DNA from: Paludibacteraceae bacterium
GTDB taxonomy: Bacteria > Bacteroidota > Bacteroidia > Bacteroidales > Paludibacteraceae
Length of the DNA stretch: 64,000 nucleotides
Reading direction: 5' to 3'
NCBI GenBank assembly: GCA_017450435.1
Contig: JAFSTO010000075.1
Span: 54,829 to 118,828, forward strand
Each line of letters starts with the position of its first letter. Position 1 is the first letter of the stretch. This document shows positions 9,573 through 16,609 of this stretch, in pieces. The notes below the pieces were generated by a model. The model was not told the DNA's origin and searched no databases. It saw only the letters and a list, made by a program, of their open reading frames with translations. Position numbers and translations under genes: made by a program.

Positions 9573-10778
9573 ATGGCGAGAAAGCATTATCTGACAGCAG
9601 ACGGACAGTGGAAGAGCGAGTGTAACCCGTATCTGCAACACCGTGCTTCAGGGCATGATTATTCGCAGCCGGGTACGTATATGATAACCCTTTGTACCAA
9701 CCGACGTGAACCGTTGTTTGGCAAGGTGGTAGAGAAATCAGGTGTTGTTGTTTTTGAGCCGTCAGCCGTGGGGCGCATGGTGGAGCGACGTTGGTGCGGC
9801 ATAGGTGAACATTCGCCTGAGATAACCATACAGGATTATCAGCTTATGCCCGATCATTTGCATGGTATCTTGTGGGTGCGCGAGCCGCTCGCTAAGCCGC
9901 TTGGGCAGGTTATCCGCGGTTTTAAGATGGGCGCCACAGCGGCTTATCGCGCATTAATGCGCGATAGCAACGTGGGCAACGTGGGCAATGTTGGCAGAGG
10001 TGGCAAGGGTGGCAATGATGGCAGTGCTGGCTATGATGGCAACAATGGCGGAGTGGAAGCGGTGTGGCAACCGAAGGAGGGCTATGCGAGTCTTGATAAA
10101 GAGCAGAGAGCGGCGGTGGCGGCTGAGTCGTTATGGGAAAACAATTACAACGACCGAATCTCTTTCACTCGTGAGCGGCTGGAGGTGCTTCGCACTTATA
10201 TACACGACAATCCGAGGCGTCTGTGGCTCAAGAGACAAAACTCAGAGTATTTCGCATTAATGCGAAATGTAAGGGTGGAGACGACTGCCGGCAGCATGCT
10301 TTTTTCCGCTATGGGCAATATGGCATTGTTAGAAACTGCTGATAAGCAGGTGGTGCAGTGTTCGCGGAGTATGAGTGGTAACCGCGCATTAATGCGCGAT
10401 GCGTTGTGCCAAGCCATGGAACGAGCGGAAAAGGGAGCACTGATTATCAGTGCCGCTATATCGAAGGGTGAGAAAGAGATTTGTAGGGCAATAAGGGAGG
10501 CGGGTTTTGCCTTGGTTGTCTTGATGAAGGACGGTTTTCCGGCGGCAGATAGTCCGCATAGCAGATACTATAAACCCGGTGGATTATATTTCGAAGCGTG
10601 TAGCAAAGGTCAGCTTCTTCTTTTGGAGCCGGAAAGAGACACCTTTCTGCTTCCTGACATACGTTTAGAAGTGGAGCGTAAGGCACCGCTTGCGGCACCG
10701 AATAGCAGTCGATATAGGTTTCTTGCATTGAATAGCATGGCGTGGAGGATAGCTGAGTTTTGCAGGGTGTGTCAATAA
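9573..10778 (+). CDS. REP-associated tyrosine transposase (Y1/HUH) fused to a DprA/SLOG-like domain
   Basis: The N-terminal half (about 20-220) is an IS200/Y1-type single-strand DNA transposase of the RAYT group. The metal-binding HLH motif is at 95-97 (LMPDHLHGIL), and the likely catalytic Tyr192 is in SLWENNYNDRIS, followed by LRTYIHDNPRRLW. A glycine/asparagine-rich linker (about 133-160) is inserted between these motifs. The C-terminal half (about 245-370) reads like a DprA/LOG Rossmann fold: a CSRSMSGN loop, GALIISAAISKGEKEI, ALVVLMKDGF, and QLLLLEP. That assignment is inference from the pattern. Three palindromes lie in frame inside the gene and encode ALMR peptides at about 125-132, 226-232 and 270-277. 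Two more lie just upstream. No flanking terminal repeats of a full insertion sequence were found. It interrupts the pectin locus. Confidence 0.85.
   Translation: MARKHYLTADGQWKSECNPYLQHRASGHDYSQPGTYMITLCTNRREPLFGKVVEKSGVVVFEPSAVGRMVERRWCGIGEHSPEITIQDYQLMPDHLHGILWVREPLAKPLGQVIRGFKMGATAAYRALMRDSNVGNVGNVGRGGKGGNDGSAGYDGNNGGVEAVWQPKEGYASLDKEQRAAVAAESLWENNYNDRISFTRERLEVLRTYIHDNPRRLWLKRQNSEYFALMRNVRVETTAGSMLFSAMGNMALLETADKQVVQCSRSMSGNRALMRDALCQAMERAEKGALIISAAISKGEKEICRAIREAGFALVVLMKDGFPAADSPHSRYYKPGGLYFEACSKGQLLLLEPERDTFLLPDIRLEVERKAPLAAPNSSRYRFLALNSMAWRIAEFCRVCQ
9945..9966. repeat. REP-like palindrome copy 3, inside the transposase gene
   Basis: A perfect 22-nt palindrome, half-site TATCGCGCATT, in frame, encoding YRALMRD at residues 125-131, between the HUH motif and the glycine-rich linker. 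Confidence 0.85.
9968..10050 (+). repeat. Degenerate GGCAA-type short repeat coding a Gly/Asn linker
   Basis: Repeated words such as GTGGGCAAC, GGTGGCAAG and GATGGCAAC encode a low-complexity Gly/Asn/Asp stretch at residues about 133-160. It probably arose by slippage next to the palindrome and separates the HUH motif from the catalytic tyrosine. Confidence 0.6.
10249..10268. repeat. REP-like palindrome copy 4 with compensated changes
   Basis: A perfect 20-nt palindrome with half-site ATTTCGCATT. Compared with the other copies, positions 3-4 are TT instead of CG and the matching positions of the other arm are AA instead of CG, so pairing is kept. It encodes ALMRN at the junction between the transposase and the SLOG-like domain. 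Confidence 0.85.
10383..10398. repeat. REP-like palindrome copy 5
   Basis: A perfect 16-nt palindrome, half-site CGCGCATT, in frame, encoding RALMR within the first part of the SLOG-like domain (residues about 271-275). Confidence 0.8.
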
Positions 10779-10813
10779 TTACACATTTTTCGGCAATATT
10801 TTTCAATATATTG

Positions 10814-10845
10814 TTTGTGTATTTCGAGAAAATGTAGTAATTTTG
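10814..10845 (+). promoter_or_regulatory. Promoter of the small exported protein gene
   Basis: TTTG (10814-10817), 20 nt, TAATTTTG (10838-10845): a full match to the Bacteroidota promoter. It starts transcription about 100 nt before the ATG at 10953, so this gene does not depend on the upstream SusCD promoter. Confidence 0.7.
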
Positions 10846-10952
10846 CAAAGTGAATGTGACAAATGCGGAAAATGGGCAGAGCCATCTACTTGTTACGCTC
10901 ATCTTAAATCAACTAAAATAACTTAATTAACCATATTAAATTTTATTAAACT

Positions 10953-11684
10953 ATGAAGAAATTTTTCTTTTTCGCAGCTGCTCTTGTTGCAGCGCTGACA
11001 GTTAACGCAGAGGTGAACGTTGTTCTTCTCTCAGACGTAGCTAACTATCTTGATTTCCAGGCTGTGAGTGCTTCTAATCCTAACTTGAAAGATGTTGTTG
11101 TAACCAGCGTTGCTCCTTATACGTTGGATAATGGTACTAAGCTTGTCGGTTTCCTTAAATCCGATGAAACTGAGGCCGCTAACACTTGGAACCTGAAAGA
11201 AACATACAACACCACTCTTCCTACTCCGTCATGGGATGGCGTTGACTCGCTGAAAGTTGGTTCTATGTTCCGTGCAGCTTCCGGTACAACTATCGAGCTT
11301 GGTGCGTTTACTACTACAGCAGCTGGCAAACTTGTTGTTTACTATCAGCCGAACGGCGATTCTGAGCGCGGTGTTGAAATCTATGTTTATGATGAGCCTG
11401 TTGCAGGTACTAACTTGACAGGTAGTGGTGCAAAACTTGACGGTATCCGTCCGGCTTACGCTGGTGAGATCAATCTTCCTGCAGGTTCGTATGATGCAGG
11501 TGACGTTGTTATCAAACTCGTCACCAACACCAGCAATATCTTCGGTGTTCGCATTGAGAACCTCGGTGGCAACGCTGTAGAGAACGTTAATGCTGACGTT
11601 AAGGCTCAGAAGATTATTCGCGATGGTCAGGTTGTTATCCTTAAGAACGGTGTTGAGTACAACGTGCTTGGCGCAAAGTTCTAA
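10953..11684 (+). CDS. Exported protein of unknown function with conserved C-terminal tail
   Basis: I do not recognise the main domain. The 243-residue protein has a signal peptide (MKKFFFFAAALVAALTVNA), then a Thr/Ser/Gly-rich body with alternating hydrophobic strands, consistent with a beta-sandwich such as a carbohydrate-binding module. The last residues, KIIRDGQVVILKNGVEYN followed by VLGAKF, match the tails of the acetylesterase at 11902-13761 and of the giant protein at 53385-63374, so the tail is probably a sorting or anchoring signal. It lies between the transposase and the acetylesterase of the pectin locus, with its own promoter and a terminator. A role in binding pectin is only suggested by position. 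Confidence 0.75.
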   Translation: MKKFFFFAAALVAALTVNAEVNVVLLSDVANYLDFQAVSASNPNLKDVVVTSVAPYTLDNGTKLVGFLKSDETEAANTWNLKETYNTTLPTPSWDGVDSLKVGSMFRAASGTTIELGAFTTTAAGKLVVYYQPNGDSERGVEIYVYDEPVAGTNLTGSGAKLDGIRPAYAGEINLPAGSYDAGDVVIKLVTNTSNIFGVRIENLGGNAVENVNADVKAQKIIRDGQVVILKNGVEYNVLGAKF

Positions 11685-11719
11685 TTGGATAGTTTGAGTC
11701 TTTCCTTTGCGAAAAACAG

Positions 11720-11750
11720 GGAGTCGCCTTTATGACGACTCCTTTTTTTT
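11720..11750 (+). terminator. Rho-independent terminator
   Basis: GGAGTCG (11720-11726) pairs with CGACTCC (11736-11742), followed by eight T. It ends the transcript of the 243-residue exported protein. Confidence 0.9.
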
Positions 11751-11780
11751 CTAAAGATTAAAGGAAGGAGTCGGATATAA

Positions 11781-11843
11781 TCGGAATAATCGGAATAGTC
11801 GGAATAGTCGGAATAATCGGAATAATTGGAATAATTGGAATTA
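11781..11843. repeat. 9-bp tandem repeat (TCGGAATAA), seven units
   Basis: Seven consecutive 9-nt units of TCGGAATAA with single changes (TCGGAATAG, TTGGAATAA, TTGGAATTA). Degenerate units (TCGGATATA, TCGGATAAA, TCGGATTAT) extend the array to about 11771-11871. It ends about 30 nt before the acetylesterase ATG, so a change in copy number would alter the promoter or leader of that gene. Confidence 0.85.
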
Positions 11844-11901
11844 TCGGATAAAATCGGATTATTTCGGATTTAACAAAGATAATCATTTAATTGAAGATAT
11901 C

Positions 11902-13761
11902 ATGAGGAAAACTGTTTTTTCTTTTCTTGCAGCTCTGTTGCTTTTTGCACCGATGTCAGCTAAGGTGAAGGTTCACACCATTGGTGATTCCACCATGGCT
12001 GATTACGACGAGTCCACCACCGACAAGCGTGGTTGGTGTACGTATCTTGGGTCGTTCTTCGACCCTCAGTTTGTTGAGGTGAATAACCGTGGTAAGTCGG
12101 GTGCTTCGTCCCGCACATTCTATGACCAGGCAGCCTATTGGCAGTCGGTCAAACAGCAGATGACAGCCGGAGATTATGTGCTCATTCAGTTCGCTCATAA
12201 CGATGAGAACAACAACGGCCTGGATGTGGTGGAGTACAATACCTACTTGACGAATAAGGGAGAGCAGCCTCTTACCGACCTTCGTGGCACTTGCCCTAAC
12301 ACTACATATAAAGAGTTTCTGCGATTGTATGTTGACGAGACACGTGCACTCGGTTGTACGCCGGTGTTGGTGGCTCCTATCTGCCGCAAATACTTCTCCG
12401 GCAACTCTATTCGCCGCAACGGTCAGCATGACCTTGGCGATAAGTTCAGCAAACTGGAGAATGGTGTCTTGTTAGAGAACCAGTCTGTACCCGCTACTGA
12501 TCATTCGATGGACTATGTATATCAGATGCAGCAGGTGGCACAGGAGAAGAACGTCACGTTCATTGACCTTACATCTGCTACTCGCGACCTTTATTTGGAG
12601 TATGGTGAGGCGCAGTGCACCAGTCTGCTCTTTTGCCAAGGTGATAATACCCATACAGCGACCCTTGGCGCTAACCTGATAGCACGCCTTGCAGCGCAAC
12701 TGCTGTCTGATGCAGGGGTGTTGTCGCAGTATATTGATATTCCTACCTCTATTACTGCCACTCCGGCGGCTCTGTCCATCGGTGATACTTATTCCGGCGT
12801 ACAGCAGAGTCGTGAAGTGCTGCTCACCGGATTTGGTTTGGAACCGGCTGCGGGAAATGTCAGCATTTCGGCAAGTGAGAACCTGCTTATATCTACTGAT
12901 AACGAGACTTTTGCCGCAACAGCCCAGGCTGCTTACGAAGGGAGTACTCTCTTCCAGCGTATCTATGTACATGCCCTTTATTCGGAGGGTGGCAATAAGG
13001 AGGACTCGTTAGTCATCACTTCCGGTTCGGCACGTATTGTAGTGCCTGTTACGGCAAACGTGCTCTCTCTTGCCGGTGGTACTGCTGTCAGTGCTCATTG
13101 GGCAATAGATGCTAAACCGGTTCCTGCTCCTGTCGTCACCGGACCGATAAGCGCGGAGATGACGTTAAGTAACATGGTGGCGTGGGATACTAAGTCTGAG
13201 TTTACTGATGGTGACGCTTCTGATGTACTCATGGTTCGCTTCCATAACGCCGATGCAGAGGGCGTGAAAACTAATTGGCCAAGTACGGAGATTGACGAGA
13301 ATGCAGCGCGTTATATTGACTTCGCCGTTACGGCTCCTTCCACTATGGATGTACGCCTTACGGGAATATCAATGATGCTGGCAGCGCACAGCACCAGTGC
13401 TATGTGTTGCCATATTAACACCGGATTTGGAGACGATTTAAACGGCGTTCAAACGATATTTGAACGAAAGAATTTCACCAATAAGACCATAGAACATCTT
13501 GCCCTCACTCCTATTCTTACTATTCCTGCCGGTGAGACACTGCATGTACGTATTCTGCCTTGGCATGAGAACACATCAGGCAGCGGTAAGTATATCTGCG
13601 TTAAGGATGTCCTAATTGAGGGACAGGCGTTTGAACCGAGTGATAATACCGCATTAGAGGGGACTGTTCAGCAAGGTACTCCGAACAAAATTATTGTTGA
13701 AGGTCAGGTCGTGATAGTAAGGGACGGAGTTAGATACAATGCTCTCGGTGTCAAACTCTAA
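11902..13761 (+). CDS. Rhamnogalacturonan acetylesterase-like SGNH hydrolase (CE12) with C-terminal tail
   Basis: Predicted to remove acetyl esters from rhamnogalacturonan outside the cytoplasm. After a signal peptide (about 1-20) the SGNH fold is clear: nucleophile Ser30 in TIGDSTMADY, Asn100 in FAHND, and the Asp248/His251 pair in GDNTHTATLG. This is the CE12 arrangement, and the enzyme domain ends near residue 275. Residues about 285-590 form two beta-rich domains I cannot name. The tail (about 597-619), KIIVEGQVVIVRDGVRYN then ALGVKL, matches two other exported proteins here. It lies in the pectin locus, downstream of a 9-bp repeat array that probably covers its promoter region. The catalytic call is firm; the exact ester is inferred from the family and neighbours. 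Confidence 0.88.
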   Translation: MRKTVFSFLAALLLFAPMSAKVKVHTIGDSTMADYDESTTDKRGWCTYLGSFFDPQFVEVNNRGKSGASSRTFYDQAAYWQSVKQQMTAGDYVLIQFAHNDENNNGLDVVEYNTYLTNKGEQPLTDLRGTCPNTTYKEFLRLYVDETRALGCTPVLVAPICRKYFSGNSIRRNGQHDLGDKFSKLENGVLLENQSVPATDHSMDYVYQMQQVAQEKNVTFIDLTSATRDLYLEYGEAQCTSLLFCQGDNTHTATLGANLIARLAAQLLSDAGVLSQYIDIPTSITATPAALSIGDTYSGVQQSREVLLTGFGLEPAAGNVSISASENLLISTDNETFAATAQAAYEGSTLFQRIYVHALYSEGGNKEDSLVITSGSARIVVPVTANVLSLAGGTAVSAHWAIDAKPVPAPVVTGPISAEMTLSNMVAWDTKSEFTDGDASDVLMVRFHNADAEGVKTNWPSTEIDENAARYIDFAVTAPSTMDVRLTGISMMLAAHSTSAMCCHINTGFGDDLNGVQTIFERKNFTNKTIEHLALTPILTIPAGETLHVRILPWHENTSGSGKYICVKDVLIEGQAFEPSDNTALEGTVQQGTPNKIIVEGQVVIVRDGVRYNALGVKL

Positions 13762-13785
13762 AGCAGGTTGGATGTTATATATTAG

Positions 13786-13828
13786 AAATTGTGGCTGTTT
13801 AACAAAAAATGTTAGACAGCCACAATTT
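13786..13828. terminator. Bidirectional hairpin between convergent genes
   Basis: AAATTGTGGCTGT (left arm) pairs with ACAGCCACAATTT (right arm). The stem continues through TTAACA/TGTTAG to an A-rich loop. It separates the acetylesterase (+) from the AI-2E-type permease (-) and probably ends both transcripts. Confidence 0.75.
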
Positions 13829-13845
13829 GTTTAATAGTATATACG

Positions 13846-14946
13846 TTATTGTTCCGCTTGTAAAGCATTCTGCATCTCCTCGTCTTTCAGAATAAATCGC
13901 TTGTAATAGGAAACGAAGAGCGTTGTTACCGGCAGTGCGATAATCATTCCTATCACTCCGAGCAGCGAGCCCCAAATAGAAAGTGTAAGCAACATCAGTG
14001 CGGGGTTCATACCTGTTACTCCGCCCATAATCTTCGGCGTCAGCACCATGTCTTGTGTTGTCTGTACCACCACAAAGACAGCAGCAATACTTAGCATTAC
14101 AATCCACAGCGGTCGCCCTGTCTCCACCGACTGAAGGATACCGAGCAGTATGCAGAAAGGTATGCCGAGTGCCTGCATATAAGGAACGAAGTTGAGAACG
14201 CCGATGATAAGACCCATTACTATACCCATAGGCAGTCCGATAATCTGAAAACCGATAGCGAAGAGAATACCGACGATGGCGGCTATTGATGCCTGACCGC
14301 GAAAATAGGCACTCATGTTCTGCTCGAAATCTGTCATCAGTGTCTGAGCCTTGGCACGGTAACGGATAGGTATGAGGCCGGGCCACGACTCGGAAATCTG
14401 CTCATGGTCGATGAGGATAAAGAAGATATACATCAGGCAGACGAACACAACAAGCAGTCCGCTGAGCATATTCATTCCGCCTGACACCCATCCCCATAGG
14501 GTAGGCGCAATCTTCTGCAAGGCTGCTCTCACATCATCGCTATGTATCAGACTGTTTATATCCATTGAGGCAATAGCGTTCTCCAAGTATGACTCTATTT
14601 CCGGACTGAGCCAGTCTGAGGCGTTAAAATTAGTAACAAATTCCTGCACATATTCTGACAATGTGACCAGCTCTTTGCCAATCATAGGTACCACCAATAG
14701 TACTGCCCCGACCAAAACACCAATCACCACTACAAGTGTGGTAATGACAGAGAGGGTTCTGTTCTTCATGCGGCATTTGTATTGGAAGAAATTTACAAGA
14801 GGTACCATCTGATATGCTACCAGCAGACTGATGCAGAACGGTAATAACACTCCGCTAAGACGGCGTATGAGAAAATACAATGCGACGAGCGTCAACACTG
14901 TTATGAAGCCTCGAATGAGATTTTCTCTTGTGTAGGGTGTTTGCAT
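13846..14946 (-). CDS. AI-2E/PerM-family membrane transporter (UPF0118)
   Basis: Polytopic inner-membrane protein of the AI-2E exporter/PerM family. The 366-residue sequence has paired helices at the N-terminus (ALYFLIRRLSGVLLPFCISLLVAYQ) and a second pair (VITTLVVVIGVLVGAVLL). A soluble middle (about 85-150) is followed by several C-terminal helices containing the family-typical GLPMGIVMGLIIGVLNFVPY. Family members differ in substrate (autoinducer-2, ions, or unknown), so none can be assigned. It lies 31 nt downstream of the glycogen synthase gene on the same strand and may be co-transcribed. Length is normal. Confidence 0.85.
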   Translation of the reverse strand: MQTPYTRENLIRGFITVLTLVALYFLIRRLSGVLLPFCISLLVAYQMVPLVNFFQYKCRMKNRTLSVITTLVVVIGVLVGAVLLVVPMIGKELVTLSEYVQEFVTNFNASDWLSPEIESYLENAIASMDINSLIHSDDVRAALQKIAPTLWGWVSGGMNMLSGLLVVFVCLMYIFFILIDHEQISESWPGLIPIRYRAKAQTLMTDFEQNMSAYFRGQASIAAIVGILFAIGFQIIGLPMGIVMGLIIGVLNFVPYMQALGIPFCILLGILQSVETGRPLWIVMLSIAAVFVVVQTTQDMVLTPKIMGGVTGMNPALMLLTLSIWGSLLGVIGMIIALPVTTLFVSYYKRFILKDEEMQNALQAEQ

Positions 14947-14977
14947 AAGAAAATGAGCTTAGCTGTTACTGATAGTT

Positions 14978-16609
14978 TTATTTATTCTTCAGAGCAATCT
15001 TATACGCTTCTTCGTAGTACTTGAAGAAATGTTTCCACTCTGCTTTTTCGGCAATGTATGCGGCCCCTTCCCGTGCTTTATCTATCATTTCGGGTGACAT
15101 AAGCGCATATCGGTATAGTGCATCGGCGATGTGAGTAATCATCTCGTCCCAGTTTGAGTCGGTGCGTGGCACTACTTCTACGCCATGTTCTATGTCGGCT
15201 GTCATGCCGGGCAGTGCGGCTACCCATTGTCCGAAGCCGGACAGGTTGGTGGTTATAGTAGGCACGTGGAATGCGGCTGACTCAAGCGGTGTGTAGCCCC
15301 ACGGCTCGTAGTAGGAAGGGAACACTGTCACGTCCATCCCGATGAGCAGGTCGTAGTATGACAAGTTGAAGATTCCGTCGTCACCGTTGAGATATGATGG
15401 CACATATACTACTTTTACTTGTGACGAAGGAGTGTTCCACAAGCCGAGTTGCTGGAAGGTGCGGATGACGGGGTCAGCCATGTAGTTGCATAGTTTATGT
15501 GTCGTCCAGTGGTCGTCTTTGCCAAGCACGTGTTTCGGTCCGCTGTGCCAACCTGGTATCATTATGTATGCTACGATGTTGCGCTGCGGATTCATGTCAG
15601 CAAGACGTTTGATGCTATAGAGGAAGGCGTCTATTCCTTTGTTGCGCCATTCGAAACGTCCTGACATACATACGCATATCGCCTCGTCCGGCAGTTTGTA
15701 TCCGCATACTTCCTCTGCAACGCGTCTTAGTGCTACACGTGCCGTCTTTCTCTTCTTTGCAAATGAGGTGCCTTTGGGCACGAAGTCCGGTTCAAAACCG
15801 TTAGGGGTGACGATATCCGGCCGTTTGTCAAGCAGTTGTTCGCATTCCCTGGCCGTCAGCTCGCTGACGGTGGTGAAGCAATCGGCGGCATGAGCGGCCT
15901 CGCGTTCTGCAGAGTGTTTGGAGACCATATTCAGTTCCTCAGCCATCTGGTTGCCGTTATAGCCGTGGAAGTAGTCATACAGCGGTTTGCCGTTGCCGGC
16001 TATTGAGCGACCTATACAAGTGGCATGAGTGGTGAAGATGGTGCCTATTTCCGGACAGTGTTCTTTGAGGTAGAACACGCCAAATGCCGTTTGCCATTCA
16101 TTGAAGTGTGCTGCTACAGGCTCGTTGCCGCAGATGTGGCGTTTGAGGCTGGATATAACCTCACCGGCATAGTATCCGAAGAGCGACGACTCGTCATAGT
16201 CGCCATAGGCGGCGTGTGAGCGTACGCCGAACCGCTCCCACACGTGAGCGTAGATGCTGTCTTTCTTTGGGTACAGACTGCGGAAGTCGATTAGTACTGC
16301 CATCGGTTTGCCCGGAACTAACCACCTGCCGGTACGCACATGCAAGCCTTCATGACCGGCTGCTTTGCGCCAGTCTTTTAGGACCTCGGCATCCTCCTCA
16401 AAGGTGGATGCAGGGGCTGCTCCGAAGATAGCCTGAAGGTCAGGGCCGATAAATACTACTTTGTCCTTCGCCATCTTCTGCATCGAAGCGGCACGTGTGC
16501 TGAGAACGGCGTAGATGCCGCCAACGCGGTTGCATACCTCCCAGCTGGTTTCGAAAATATACATATAGGTTGTGTTGTTATTTGTTTCTTTTTTTGATAC
16601 CTTACTCAT
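14978..16609 (-). CDS. Glycogen synthase, GT3 (eukaryote-like) type
   Basis: Cytoplasmic enzyme that adds glucose from a nucleotide sugar to glycogen. The start of the catalytic region, YIFETSWEVCNRVGGIYAVL, is the hallmark of GT3 glycogen synthases as in animals and fungi, not of the bacterial GlgA (GT5). Other features are FNEWQTAFGVFYLKEHCPE, TTHATCIGR, TPNGFEPDFVP, and the donor-site region FPSYYEPWGYTPLES with the conserved glutamates. Bacteroidota commonly use this type. The 543-residue protein lacks the long regulatory C-terminus of eukaryotic enzymes. Its first 8 bases overlap the end of the PKD lipoprotein gene, so translation may be coupled. Confidence 0.92.
   Translation of the reverse strand: MSKVSKKETNNNTTYMYIFETSWEVCNRVGGIYAVLSTRAASMQKMAKDKVVFIGPDLQAIFGAAPASTFEEDAEVLKDWRKAAGHEGLHVRTGRWLVPGKPMAVLIDFRSLYPKKDSIYAHVWERFGVRSHAAYGDYDESSLFGYYAGEVISSLKRHICGNEPVAAHFNEWQTAFGVFYLKEHCPEIGTIFTTHATCIGRSIAGNGKPLYDYFHGYNGNQMAEELNMVSKHSAEREAAHAADCFTTVSELTARECEQLLDKRPDIVTPNGFEPDFVPKGTSFAKKRKTARVALRRVAEEVCGYKLPDEAICVCMSGRFEWRNKGIDAFLYSIKRLADMNPQRNIVAYIMIPGWHSGPKHVLGKDDHWTTHKLCNYMADPVIRTFQQLGLWNTPSSQVKVVYVPSYLNGDDGIFNLSYYDLLIGMDVTVFPSYYEPWGYTPLESAAFHVPTITTNLSGFGQWVAALPGMTADIEHGVEVVPRTDSNWDEMITHIADALYRYALMSPEMIDKAREGAAYIAEKAEWKHFFKYYEEAYKIALKNK

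Noticed and set aside
9424-10778. Complete insertion sequence bounded by the palindromes
   Set aside because: Copies 1 and 2 lie upstream and none was found after the stop codon, so no matched ends define an element; a domesticated RAYT fits better.
11771-11871. Possible CRISPR-like array
   Set aside because: Units are 9 nt and contiguous with no spacers; it is a simple tandem repeat. No cas genes are present.
16602-16609. Frameshift or gene fusion between glycogen synthase and the PKD lipoprotein
   Set aside because: The 8-nt overlap is a normal stop/start overlap in different frames; both proteins are complete.
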